A DNA stretch of 64,000 bases from Clostridia bacterium. Its GTDB lineage: Bacteria; Bacillota; Clostridia; Lachnospirales; Lachnospiraceae. The notes under the pieces are model-generated. The model searched no databases. It was not told the DNA's origin and saw only the letters and a list, made by a program, of their open reading frames with translations. A program made the translations under genes and the position numbers. Below are positions 1 through 8,310 of this stretch, piece by piece (the stretch's first letter is position 1; every line of letters starts with the position of its first letter). Where the stretch lies: contig CAJTFE010000001.1 in the NCBI GenBank assembly GCA_910575725.1, positions 307,186 through 371,185 on the forward strand. Direction: 5' to 3'.

Positions 1-1
1 G

Positions 2-577
2 ATCGGAGTGATGGCAGCCATGCTCTTTTTTATGGAACGGGATAATGATACATTTAAAAACCTGCGTACAATCCCTGTCACAAGCACACAGATGATTTTG
101 GCAAAAATAATTGTCCTATTCTTTTTTGGGATTATTTTTAGTCTGACATCGGCATTGATATCAATCCTTTGCGGCGGGATGATTGCAGAAGTAAACAGTA
201 TTGCTTACCGATTATTTTTTGCGCTGGAAATGGGGATATTTATTACCGCCGGGACACTGCCGTTAGTCGTTCTTGTAGTGTTCTTTAGTAAGAACTATGT
301 ATTTTCTGTTTTATTATGTGTTTTTTACAGTGTCCTAAGTTTGACAGCCGAATCATCTTTTGGCGCACTGCCTAAAGTGATGTGCTGGTTAATGCCGATT
401 CCGTTTACAACCCTTTGGAGTGCAGGGGATTTAACTGCACATGGAGCTATGGACGGCGTGGGGATGCTGGAATATTTAATTCCGACTACATTTCAGACAA
501 TCATTATTTTAGCCGTTATTGCTTTGCTTTCTGTTATATTGGTTGATTATATGTATAAAAAGAGAGGAGATGAATGA
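2..577 (+). CDS. ABC-2 permease, lantibiotic-immunity type (5' end outside window)
   Basis: The frame is open to the left edge, so the N-terminus is missing and 191 residues remain. Several hydrophobic membrane segments are visible. The start of the visible part, with RNLRTIPVT-like text (here KNLRTIPVTSTQMILAKI), is typical of EpiE/MutE-type permeases that export lantibiotics or give self-immunity. The next gene encodes a second permease of the same kind, overlapping or nearly touching it, so the two probably form one heteromeric exporter whose ATPase gene lies upstream of the window. Family assignment is by sequence character; the substrate is inferred only. Confidence 0.75.
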   Translation: MGVMAAMLFFMERDNDTFKNLRTIPVTSTQMILAKIIVLFFFGIIFSLTSALISILCGGMIAEVNSIAYRLFFALEMGIFITAGTLPLVVLVVFFSKNYVFSVLLCVFYSVLSLTAESSFGALPKVMCWLMPIPFTTLWSAGDLTAHGAMDGVGMLEYLIPTTFQTIIILAVIALLSVILVDYMYKKRGDE

Positions 578-578
578 T

Positions 579-1358
579 ATGTTTCGCATGGTTAAGACCG
601 AAATATGGAAATTAAAGCGGTATCATATGATATGGGCAGGTGTTTTTCTGATGCTGCTTTCCGTCCTGCTGACGCTTTTTTCCACAACCGCATTGGACGG
701 AACAGTCTGGACATTTTCTTTCTTTACGGAACAAGTGATCAAAAACAATGTTACCATGATTTTTCCCATGTGTATTGTTTTGATTGCCGGATATATCATA
801 GCAAGGGAAGCAAAAGATGATACGCTGAAAAGTATTTTGACGATACCTGTTTCATATAGCAGTTTGTTGTGGGGGAAGCTGCTTGTATGTGCATTGCTTT
901 CTTTGTTTTTTGGACTGGTAAGCGCGGCATTTACGGTAATCGCTGATTTGATGATGGGATTTCCGGGAATTTCTGTAACATCAATCTTGCAGACATTTAT
1001 TCAGATTATTTTTAACTGCCTGTTTTTGTATATTGGTGTTATGCCTGTTATTGCATTCGCTGCCCGTATACCAAACGGACATATGATCGGAACAATTATT
1101 GCTTTTGTTTATGGTTATGGCGGTATGTTTGCCTCTGGAAATGCTGCATTAGCAAATGTTTATCCTGTTACTGCAAGTTTAGGCTTAATCAGTTACAGAA
1201 GCTACGATCCGGCTGTACATTGGAATGTGTTAATCTGTCTGTTTAGCATGACTGCCGTATTGATGATTACTGCTGTTTTCGTATTCACGGCAAAAGAAAA
1301 CGTGCCGGTCAAGGCAGCAAAAAAGCACAAAAAAACAATGACAAAAAAAGGCTGGTAA
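579..1358 (+). CDS. ABC-2 permease, lantibiotic-immunity type (second subunit)
   Basis: A 259-residue integral membrane protein of the EpiG/MutG type. It opens with a short cytoplasmic piece (MFRMVKTEIWKLKRYHM) and then has about six membrane segments, ending in a lysine-rich cytoplasmic tail. GAGGAG at 564-569 lies 9 bases before the ATG at 579. An in-frame ATG at 570 directly touches the same site and would overlap the upstream gene, so 579 is preferred. Co-transcribed with the preceding permease; likely one half of a peptide-antibiotic export or immunity pump. Confidence 0.75.
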   Translation: MFRMVKTEIWKLKRYHMIWAGVFLMLLSVLLTLFSTTALDGTVWTFSFFTEQVIKNNVTMIFPMCIVLIAGYIIAREAKDDTLKSILTIPVSYSSLLWGKLLVCALLSLFFGLVSAAFTVIADLMMGFPGISVTSILQTFIQIIFNCLFLYIGVMPVIAFAARIPNGHMIGTIIAFVYGYGGMFASGNAALANVYPVTASLGLISYRSYDPAVHWNVLICLFSMTAVLMITAVFVFTAKENVPVKAAKKHKKTMTKKGW

Positions 1359-1373
1359 GAGGAGGATATAGGA

Positions 1374-1757
1374 ATGAAGAAAAAATTGTCTATCGGGATT
1401 GCGGTAGTTGTAATAATTGTTGTAGGTTTTATTGGTTTTTGTATGTGGTTCCTTTCGGGAACTGGCAGCACGTACTACTATTCACAGATTGATAACAGTA
1501 AAATAGAACAGACCGAATCAAAAGGCGGTGTAATTAACTTTAGCGGAAGTATGGATTACTCATACACTTTATTTTCTTACGATGAGAATGGAAAAGGAAA
1601 AGACATTACATTCGGAGCATCAAAGGAATTGAAAGAGGGAGCTTTTATCCGGTTAACGGTAATGCCGATCCGAGGTGTTCTTGAATGGAAAGAGGTACAA
1701 TATGATGAACTTCCTGCTGCTGTGCAGAGCAATTATGCAGCGCCTGCAAATGAGTAA
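1374..1757 (+). CDS. YxeA-like secreted or anchored protein
   Basis: A 127-residue protein with one N-terminal membrane segment (about residues 5-28) and an extracytoplasmic domain. The pattern of a Tyr-rich stretch (STYYYSQID), a GG-containing strand, a YTLFSYDENG strand and a terminal VMPIRGVLEWKEV strand matches the YxeA/DUF1093 family of small beta-fold proteins. A strong site (GAGGAGG, 1360-1366) precedes the ATG. It is the last gene of the exporter operon and is followed by a terminator. A role in antibiotic peptide immunity is inferred from position only. Confidence 0.65.
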   Translation: MKKKLSIGIAVVVIIVVGFIGFCMWFLSGTGSTYYYSQIDNSKIEQTESKGGVINFSGSMDYSYTLFSYDENGKGKDITFGASKELKEGAFIRLTVMPIRGVLEWKEVQYDELPAAVQSNYAAPANE

Positions 1758-1797
1758 AGTTCGTTGTCTTTAGTAAATAAAATAAGGGAAAGATTGA

Positions 1798-1838
1798 AAA
1801 GCGATATGGATGCTTTCCGGTATCCATACCGCTTTTTT
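1798..1838 (+). terminator. Rho-independent terminator after the exporter operon
   Basis: AAAGCG at 1798-1803 pairs with CGCTTT at 1830-1835, extended by ATATGGAT against ATCCATAC, and runs into six T at 1833-1838. It closes the permease-YxeA operon. Confidence 0.8.
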
Positions 1839-1947
1839 GTGTGAAAGCGAATAGTAAGGAACAGCCATACCCTGCCCTGGCAAGAGTAAGAAGCACCTGC
1901 AGGTTTTCGGCAGCCTGGATAAAACTTTTTAACCGGTCTGTATTCAT
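1838..1947 (-). pseudogene. LysR-family regulator remnant (internal deletion)
   Basis: The minus strand from an ATG at 1947, with GGAGGTGG just before it, reads MNTDRLKSFIQAAENL, a typical LysR N-terminus. It then jumps directly to QVLLTLARAGYGCSLL, which resembles the late effector-domain segment of LysR proteins (pattern LvrAGyGialLP). Helix-turn-helix and most of the effector domain are missing, as expected from an internal deletion at about 1898. A good sigma-A promoter faces it. The reading frame continues meaninglessly into the terminator. Confidence 0.45.
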
Positions 1948-1981
1948 GGACTCCACCTCCATTATTGCGTTTTTGTCATTG

Positions 1982-2010
1982 ATAATACCATATTTTCACT
2001 TCTCTTTCAA
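1982..2010 (-). promoter_or_regulatory. Sigma-A promoter facing the LysR remnant
   Basis: On the minus strand TTGAAA (2005-2010) and TATTAT (1982-1987) are separated by exactly 17 bases. The promoter outlived the gene it served. Confidence 0.6.
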
Positions 2011-2054
2011 GAGCAAGTGTGGTTTAATATGTATTGCAAAGATTAGCACTCAAA

Positions 2055-2180
2055 AAATATGAGTGCTGACAATAAAAAGAAAGGCAGGTATCGGGGAAGA
2101 GAAGTTAGAGATTTTTTCAGATGTGTTAAAGAAAATGCAGAAGAATATGAAGCTGACAGAAAAGGGAGCCGGGTATGGAT
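2055..2180 (+). pseudogene. Possible 3' remnant of a MarR-type regulator
   Basis: A short open stretch ends at a TAA near 2180 and reads EEKLEIFSDVLKKMQKNMK, resembling the last helix of MarR-family regulators (LTEEE..L..iLekM..nm). MarR genes often precede MATE pump genes, as here. There is no N-terminal part, and the upstream frame closes at a TGA near 2054. The rest of the 1839-2229 gap holds the promoter above and the binding site of the MATE gene. The assignment is tentative. Confidence 0.3.
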
Positions 2181-2229
2181 AAGATGCCGGATACCCACTC
2201 AGCAGATTTATAAAACCGGGAGGTAGAAA

Positions 2230-3625
2230 ATGGAAGCAGCAATAACGAAAATCAACCCTCTCGGCACAGAAAGGGTTGGAAAACTGATGATGCGTTATGC
2301 AGTGCCAAGTATTATTTCCATTGTGGTGAATTCACTGTATAACATGGTAGACCAGGTCTTTATCGGCCAGGGGGGTAGGATATCTTGGAAATGCGGCAAC
2401 GAATGTAATTATGCCGATTTCAACGATTATGCTGGCCCTCGGCTTTATGTTTGGGGACGGGGCGGCAGCTTTTATGAGCCTGCACCTTGGGAAAAAGGAA
2501 CCGGAAAAAGCTGCAAAAGGCATAGGGAATATGGTAGCGATAGTCATTGGAACCGGAATTGTCCTGATGATCTTGTTTGAATTGTTTTTGACACCGCTTT
2601 GCCGGCTGTTTGGGGCTACGGATAACGTACTTCCTTATGCGCTGGACTATGGACGGATCATTGTACTTGGATTTCCCTTTTCAATCATCTGTTCTGCTTT
2701 TGGAAGTCCGATCCGTGCTGACGGCAGACCGAAGATAAGCATGGCCGGTCTCCTGATCGGATGCGCTGCAAATATGATTCTTGACCCGGTTTTTATTTTT
2801 GTATGTGGGTGGGGCGTAAAAGGAGCTGCATGGGCAACGATACTGGGGCAGGTATTGAATGCGCTTTACTTTATTATCTGTTTGTTTCAATTTAAGACAA
2901 TTAAAATAAAAAAAGAATATTTTATCCCGGATGTAAGGGTTGTGGGGAACATCGCTTCTCTTGGAACATCCAGCCTTATTTCACAGATTGCTTCGGTGTT
3001 CGTTATTGCAATTATGAATAATATGCTGGTAAAGTACGGGGCGGTTTCTAAATATGGAGCTGATATTCCATTGGCAGCGTTGGGTGTCACGATGAAGGTC
3101 AGCCAGTTGATTACCGGGGTTACATTAGGGATTGCAAGCGGCGTGCAGCCGATTCTTGGATACAATTACGGAAGCAGACAGCATGACCGTGTTAAAAGTA
3201 CATTGAAATGGTCGCTTATTTTGGGTACCGCAATCATGTTTGCGGCATTGTTTATCTTCCAGGTTTTCCCGGAGCAGATCATCGGTATTTTTGGCCAGGA
3301 ATCAGACCTTTATGTAGAATTCGCGGTAAAATGTTTCCGCATTTATCTGCTTGCCTGTTTTCTGATCCCGTCGGGCGCAGTTGTAGGTATTTTTTTTCAG
3401 GCAATCGGAAAGCCGATTCCAGCTGCGGCGCTTACCCTTTCAAGGCAGATTATCCTGTTGATTCCTGCTATGCTGATTTTAGGTTATACAATGGGGGTGG
3501 AAGGAATTTTATGGGCAGGCCCGTTTTCTGACGCTTTGTCTGGAATTATTGCATTGATTACAGTGAAAGTATTCTGGAAACGTATTTTTGAGAATAAGGG
3601 ACAAAAAGAAACAGCAGGGAGGTAA
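2230..3625 (+). pseudogene. MATE-family multidrug efflux pump, frameshifted
   Basis: The N-terminal part (frame from 2230: MEAAITKINPLGTERVGKLM, then a first helix ending MVDQVFIGQG) and the remainder (frame readable from about 2376 to the stop at 3625) together give a complete MATE antiporter of about 460 residues with 12 membrane segments. The frames part at a run of six G at 2370-2375; removing one G restores the expected reading through GYLGNAATN. As written it encodes a truncated protein, unless the run slips during replication or expression or is a sequencing error. A good site (GGGAGGT) precedes the ATG. Confidence 0.85.
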
Positions 3626-3631
3626 TGGATT

Positions 3632-4252
3632 ATGGCAGGTCAGGCTATTACAATCGGACGGCAATGCGGAAGCGGCGGACATACCATAGGGGAGCAGGCT
3701 GCTAAAATACTTGGCGTTCCCTTTTATGACAGAGAACTGATAGAAATGACGGCACAGGAAAGCGGTTTTGGAAAAGAGTTCGTGGAGGAACAGGGGGAAC
3801 ACCGTAACAGCAGTATGCTGTATAATCTGGTGAAAAATTTATCTTATTCCCGTACCATGCCCTCTGGAAATTCGGAATACCTGCAGGATAAAATTTTCTT
3901 TGCCCAGAGAAAGATCATCACGGAACTTGCAGAAAAAGGACCCTGTGTGATCGTGGGACGCTGTGCGGATTCTATTCTGAAAGAAACAGGAAACAGTCTG
4001 AATATCTATATTCATGCGGAAAAAGCATTTAAGGCAAAGCATCTTATGGAAAGAAACCGTGTGTCTTATGATGAGGCTGTCAGAGAAATGGAACGGCTGG
4101 ATAAACGCAGGGCTTCCCATTATAAATATTATACGGACCAGGTATGGGGTCTTGCAAAGAATTACCATCTGTGCCTGGACAGCAGCCTGATTGGGATTGA
4201 AAAATGTGTTTCTGTAATCTGTGATATTTATCAGTCCATAAATGCAGGGTAA
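3632..4252 (+). CDS. Cytidylate-kinase-like family protein
   Basis: A 206-residue protein of the cytidylate kinase-like (Cytidylate_kin2) family found widely in Clostridia. Near the N-terminus ITIGRQCGSGGHTIG forms a P-loop-like nucleotide site, followed by YDRELIE and a middle segment CVIVGRCAD. The C-terminal half has the LID-like basic region (RMERLDKRRASHYKYYT-type text, about residues 150-170). The ATG has GGGAGGT in front and follows the MATE gene by 6 bases, so they share a transcript. The true substrate of this family is not settled. Confidence 0.8.
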   Translation: MAGQAITIGRQCGSGGHTIGEQAAKILGVPFYDRELIEMTAQESGFGKEFVEEQGEHRNSSMLYNLVKNLSYSRTMPSGNSEYLQDKIFFAQRKIITELAEKGPCVIVGRCADSILKETGNSLNIYIHAEKAFKAKHLMERNRVSYDEAVREMERLDKRRASHYKYYTDQVWGLAKNYHLCLDSSLIGIEKCVSVICDIYQSINAG

Positions 4253-4307
4253 TAGAGAAGAAACCATCCATTTGCTGTAATTAAAGGTTAGCCAATCGAG
4301 ACTATCT

Positions 4308-4318
4308 GCCGATATAAT
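4308..4318 (+). promoter_or_regulatory. Possible promoter -10 region for the gene at 4374
   Basis: GCCGATATAAT contains both a sigma-D/FliA-like -10 (GCCGATAT, 4308-4315) and a TATAAT (4313-4318). No -35 for either factor stands at the right distance; TAAA is 22 bases upstream instead of 15. Kept as a weak site. Confidence 0.3.
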
Positions 4319-4373
4319 TATAAAGAAGTGTAAAGCTTGTGAAGATAGAGGCAAGAAACGGGAGGTGTAGTTT

Positions 4374-5276
4374 TTGGATTTTACAGCAATACAATCATTG
4401 GGCATATATACAAAAAATATGGAAATGCAGTTGAAGTGGCAGAAGAAAAAGGCGGACAATGACTTCACTGCGGACGGAAGTACAAAATTGACGGATCCCA
4501 CAGCACGTCAAGCCGAGGAGATTCGCAAGGCGCAGGCGGACGGCACCGCCAAGCTTTCTTCTCAGATACGTACAAAGCTGGCGACAGGCAAAAAGCTGAC
4601 CCAGGAGGAGATGACGTATCTGGAGAAGCATGATCCCCAGATGTACCAGAAGGTAAAAGCCATCGAAGCCGAGCAGAAAAGCTATGAAAAGAAGCTGAAA
4701 AGCTGCAAGACGAAGGAAGAAGTGCAGCAGGTCAGGACGGAGCGTGTGGCAGCGTCCTTAAGCGTCGTAAACAATGTGAAAAATAATCCGGCCATACCTG
4801 AGGGAGCCAAGCTTGGAATTATGTGGCAGGAGCTTCAGAAGAATATGGCAGTGGAAGAGACTGTAAGAAAATTTGTGGAGAGCGGACAATATGCCCAGCT
4901 TCCAACAGAAGCAGAGAAACAGGAAGTGGAGAAGGAACTCAAGGAATTAAAGGAAGCCGAGCTTGGAATCAAGGATACCCAGGAGAGCGGCAAAGAGAAA
5001 GAACCGGCGGAACATACCGAAGAAAAGGAAGGAAAAGTACAAGAGCCTGGGACAGGCAGCGTGAAGGAAAATATTCCGGCAGAACATGCAGAAAAGGCAG
5101 AGAGCCCTGAAAGCGCCAAAAAGGAGCAGCTCCTCTTGCAGGAGCGAAGGTTTACACGTGCCCGGCTGGAGGCAGCGCCGGAAACGCTGAAGGTGAAGCG
5201 TGCCAAAGCCAGGGCGGCATATAAAGGAAGCAGTGTTGAGATTCCGGAACAGATTGTGGATGTTAAAGTAAAGTGA
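4374..5276 (+). CDS. Hypothetical coiled, charge-rich protein
   Basis: I do not recognise a named family. The 300-residue product has no signal peptide or membrane segment. Residues 1-170 look folded and helical (a conserved-looking start MDFTAIQSLGIYTKN; later TGKKLTQEEMTYLEKHDPQM). Residues 180-265 are a low-complexity Glu/Lys stretch likely to be coiled or disordered. Translation starts at a TTG (4374) with GGAGG 8 bases upstream. It is monocistronic and followed by a strong terminator. Small helical proteins of this style are common in Lachnospiraceae, but no function follows from that. Confidence 0.7.
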   Translation: MDFTAIQSLGIYTKNMEMQLKWQKKKADNDFTADGSTKLTDPTARQAEEIRKAQADGTAKLSSQIRTKLATGKKLTQEEMTYLEKHDPQMYQKVKAIEAEQKSYEKKLKSCKTKEEVQQVRTERVAASLSVVNNVKNNPAIPEGAKLGIMWQELQKNMAVEETVRKFVESGQYAQLPTEAEKQEVEKELKELKEAELGIKDTQESGKEKEPAEHTEEKEGKVQEPGTGSVKENIPAEHAEKAESPESAKKEQLLLQERRFTRARLEAAPETLKVKRAKARAAYKGSSVEIPEQIVDVKVK

Positions 5277-5342
5277 ATAACATCCTGATCAAACGGAATC
5301 ACATATAAGGAAATCCCTGAAAAGAAAATATGCGGCGCAGAG

Positions 5343-5390
5343 CCGGAGCAAGCCCCTGTGAAACGAGACAGGCGCCTGCTCCGGTTTTTT
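5343..5390 (+). terminator. Rho-independent terminator
   Basis: CCGGAGCA (5343-5350) pairs with TGCTCCGG (5377-5384), with an inner CCTGT/ACAGG pairing, and runs into six T. Confidence 0.85.
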
Positions 5391-5500
5391 GTATCCCTTA
5401 TGAGAAATTTCTCAAAAAGGATATTACTTGAATAAGAATGGGATCTATGTTAATTTCATAGAAGAAATTTTATGTTTTTTGTACAAATTTCTTTTTTTTC

Positions 5501-5528
5501 TGCAACATTTCAACAATTCAGAGACTCT
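5501..5528 (+). promoter_or_regulatory. Possible ECF-type autoregulatory promoter
   Basis: TGCAAC (5501-5506), then 16 bases, then GACTCT (5523-5528). The AAC-type -35 and the spacing fit promoters read by ECF sigma factors, and the site lies directly before an ECF sigma gene. Autoregulation is inferred. Confidence 0.4.
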
Positions 5529-5572
5529 ATATTATTAGAAATGCATTTCAAGAACAAGTGAGGTGGGAGGAA

Positions 5573-6028
5573 ATGGAACGCTTTTTGGAGCAGTACCAGG
5601 CAGTTTATCAAGACATGTATCGCCTGGCTTATTATTACATGGGCAATGCCCAGGATGCCGAGGATGCAGTTCAGGAGACAGCGCTGGCCGCCTATGAGAA
5701 TTTTCACAGATTGAAAGACAAGGAAGCCTTCCGCCCCTGGATCTTCCGAATCCTGGTAAACCGCTGTAAGAAAAGCTTAAAGAAACGAAACCGCTGGGGA
5801 ATTCGAAAGGAAGCGCCGGAGCCCTTCTATGAGCCAAGCCTCACTTCCCAGGCAGAGGTTTTAGAGCTTCTTGGAAGATTGGAGGAAGAGGAGCGCCTGA
5901 TCGTAGCCCTTACCGTATTCGGCGGCTACAAAGGGGAGGAAATCGCCCGGCTGCTGAATAAAAACCACAGCACTGTCCGCTCCAAATACCGCCGGGCACT
6001 CAAAAAGCTGGAATCGGAGCTTACATAA
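5573..6028 (+). CDS. ECF-subfamily RNA polymerase sigma factor
   Basis: A 151-residue sigma-70 family protein with region 2 (about residues 10-75, including YYYMGNAQDAEDAVQETAL and the FRPWIFRILVNRCK end) and region 4 (about 95-150, including GYKGEEIARLLNKNHSTVRS as the helix-turn-helix). The length is normal for ECF factors. The ATG at 5573 is preceded by AGGTGGGAGG; a GTG at 5558 is a less likely start. The membrane protein 40 bases downstream is probably its anti-sigma partner. Confidence 0.9.
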   Translation: MERFLEQYQAVYQDMYRLAYYYMGNAQDAEDAVQETALAAYENFHRLKDKEAFRPWIFRILVNRCKKSLKKRNRWGIRKEAPEPFYEPSLTSQAEVLELLGRLEEEERLIVALTVFGGYKGEEIARLLNKNHSTVRSKYRRALKKLESELT

Positions 6029-6042
6029 GTGATATTGACATT

Positions 6043-6060
6043 CGGAACTGGAAATAGGAG
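6043..6060 (+). promoter_or_regulatory. Shared leader motif with ribosome binding site
   Basis: CGGAACTGGAAATAGGAG. The same 16-18 base leader precedes genes at 13717, 30079, 49551 and 51047. The AGGAG end is the ribosome binding site. Here the hairpin (family S) that usually stands before the leader is absent. Confidence 0.6.
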
Positions 6061-6068
6061 ATGCAGAA

Positions 6069-8201
6069 ATGAAGAAAGAAGAAGAAATTTTAAATAAAAT
6101 CCGTGAAAAAGGGAAGAAACTAGAGATTCCGCCCGGCCTGGCCCCGGAATGGATGCAGGAAACCTTAAAAGAGCATGCAAGAAAGCAGTACTTCCGCAAA
6201 GGCCGCCTGTATCCGGCTCTGGCTGCCGCAGCCAGTTTTTGTCTGATAGCCGGACTTTTACTGCATATTGTCTCTTTAGGCCTCCTGTCTCAAAAAAATT
6301 ACCTGGATGTGAAAGTTCTTCCCCAAGTAGAAATAAATAATCCCCAGGGGCAGCCGGAGGCCCCAAAAGAAGAGCAGGAGCTTTTAAACCTCCCAGAGAT
6401 GACCTACGAGGAAATCTATGCCCGTCTCTCCGAAAGCTGGAAGTCTTACCAGGAGGACTTAGCCTATGAAGCAAGAAGAGAAGCCTCCTATGATACGGCT
6501 GGGAATTCTGCCGCTCCGACAGTGGAGAAAAAACAGGAGGCAGTCAAGGATGCTGAGGCTGAATCAGCCTTTGGCCGGACCAATATACAGACAGCCGGAG
6601 TTGACGAGGCCGACCGCATTAAAAACGACGGCCGTTACCTGTACCAGATAGCCAGAAAGCAGATAAAAAAAGAGGACGGCGCGCCGGAGGGGGAAGAACA
6701 GGGTATCCAGATCCTGGATACAAGGGATGGTCTTAAAGAAGCAGCCTTTCTGGAGGGATTTGAGAACCTGGAAGAATTTTATCTGTGGGAGGATTTCATC
6801 ATTACCATAGAAAATAAATACTACGAAACGGAAGACACTGTTTCCATGGCAAAAAAAGAAGGCGTCAAAGAAGCAGAGGATCTGGCAGTCTGCGGCGCAG
6901 ATCTGCAGAGGGCCTACCATGAGATCACCATCTACGACATTGCAGACAAGAGCAGTCCGAAGAAACAGAAAACCTTCACCCTCCAGGGAATCTGCGAGAG
7001 CTCCCGGATATCCGAAGGCTTCTTCTATGGAATCAGCTCCTTTACGGCAATGCCGGGAGAGGGAGAAAAAGACTATGATGCCTATATACCCACCCTGGAC
7101 GGCAGCAAACTGTCCGCTGACAAAATATACTGCCCGGACTATGTGGAAGGAAGCAGTTTCCTGGTACTGGTATCCATTGATCTTTCCAATCCCACAGAAT
7201 TTGCGGACACCCGGGCTGTTCTGGCCGGATCCGGCGACTGCTATGTAAGCCGGAAAAACATTTACATGACCTATTATCAGTCTGTCTACGAAAAAGAGCC
7301 CCAGCAGGAAGGCACTGTCCTTGACAAAACCAAGATTCTGCGTTTCTCCTACTTAAAAGGCCGGTTTTACGCCCAGGCAGAAGGTGAAGTCCCGGGCCGT
7401 ACAGACAACAGCTTCTCCCTGGACGAATACCAGGGCGACCTCAGAATTGCCACAACCGTTCAAGAATACCAGGCTCGAAAAATAACCGATGACCGCACCG
7501 GCGGGGTCCTTGGCTACGACTACGGAGAAAGCAAAGAAACCAACGCTCTGTACGTTCTGGGACGCTCTCTCAATATAAAAGGAAAAATAGAGGGCTTAGC
7601 AGAAGGCGAACACATCAAATCCGCCCGTTTCCTGGGAGACACCGGCTACCTCGTCACCTTCCGCCAGACGGATCCCCTGTTCGCTCTGGATCTGTCCGAC
7701 CCTGAGAATCCCAAAGTCCTGGGCGAACTGAAGATAAGCGGATTTTCCGAATATCTCCATTACTACGGAGAAAATCTGCTCCTGGGAATCGGAATGGAAG
7801 TCGACGAAGAAACAGGCCGGGAAGAAGGCATGAAGCTGTCCATGTTCGACATTGCCAATCCGGCTTCCCCGAAAGAGCGGGCGAAGCTGAATCTTAAGGA
7901 TTATAATTACAGCGAAGCCTTATGGGATCACCATGCTCTTCTCATTGACACCACTGAAAACATCATAGGCTTCGAAGCCGAAGGCAGCAGCCGCGGCAGC
8001 TATTGGAAGGAATATCTCGTCTACTCCTACGAAAACGGTGCTTTCATCCAAAAATTAAGATTAAAGCCCTCAGATGACACTCAAACCTGGAACCGGACCC
8101 GCGGCACCTTCATAGGCGAAACCTTTTACATCCTCTCCGAGAACGGAACAGCCAGCTCCTACAGTCTTGCCACCGGCGCATTAATAGAAGAATTGAAGTA
8201 A
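6069..8201 (+). CDS. Membrane-anchored beta-propeller protein, probable anti-sigma partner
   Basis: A 710-residue protein with a cytoplasmic N-terminus (about 1-50, helical and charged), one membrane segment (about 52-78), and a large outer domain that matches the bacterial 'beta-propeller domain' family (PF09826 type): repeated strands such as DEADRIKNDGRYLYQIA, ITIYDIADKSSPKKQKTF, SARFLGDTGYLVTFRQTDPL and LFALDLSDPENPKVLGEL. The order of ECF sigma factor then membrane protein with a short inner domain suggests that the inner piece holds the sigma factor and the propeller senses an outside signal. That role is inferred from context. Confidence 0.8.
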   Translation: MKKEEEILNKIREKGKKLEIPPGLAPEWMQETLKEHARKQYFRKGRLYPALAAAASFCLIAGLLLHIVSLGLLSQKNYLDVKVLPQVEINNPQGQPEAPKEEQELLNLPEMTYEEIYARLSESWKSYQEDLAYEARREASYDTAGNSAAPTVEKKQEAVKDAEAESAFGRTNIQTAGVDEADRIKNDGRYLYQIARKQIKKEDGAPEGEEQGIQILDTRDGLKEAAFLEGFENLEEFYLWEDFIITIENKYYETEDTVSMAKKEGVKEAEDLAVCGADLQRAYHEITIYDIADKSSPKKQKTFTLQGICESSRISEGFFYGISSFTAMPGEGEKDYDAYIPTLDGSKLSADKIYCPDYVEGSSFLVLVSIDLSNPTEFADTRAVLAGSGDCYVSRKNIYMTYYQSVYEKEPQQEGTVLDKTKILRFSYLKGRFYAQAEGEVPGRTDNSFSLDEYQGDLRIATTVQEYQARKITDDRTGGVLGYDYGESKETNALYVLGRSLNIKGKIEGLAEGEHIKSARFLGDTGYLVTFRQTDPLFALDLSDPENPKVLGELKISGFSEYLHYYGENLLLGIGMEVDEETGREEGMKLSMFDIANPASPKERAKLNLKDYNYSEALWDHHALLIDTTENIIGFEAEGSSRGSYWKEYLVYSYENGAFIQKLRLKPSDDTQTWNRTRGTFIGETFYILSENGTASSYSLATGALIEELK

Positions 8202-8248
8202 TACCATCCTGACTGTGACTGCGGAAATTCCGATTCGAAAACCAGGAA

Positions 8249-8287
8249 ACGGCAGGAGCCTGCTCCACAGACTCTTGCCGTCTTTCT
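8249..8287. terminator. Terminator hairpin between convergent genes
   Basis: ACGGCAGGAG (8249-8258) pairs with CTCTTGCCGT (8272-8281) with one G-T pair, followed by TCTTTCT. It lies between the propeller gene and sigG, which converge, and may serve both. Confidence 0.65.
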
Positions 8288-8310
8288 ATATTTTAAACCT
8301 CTCTCGTTTT

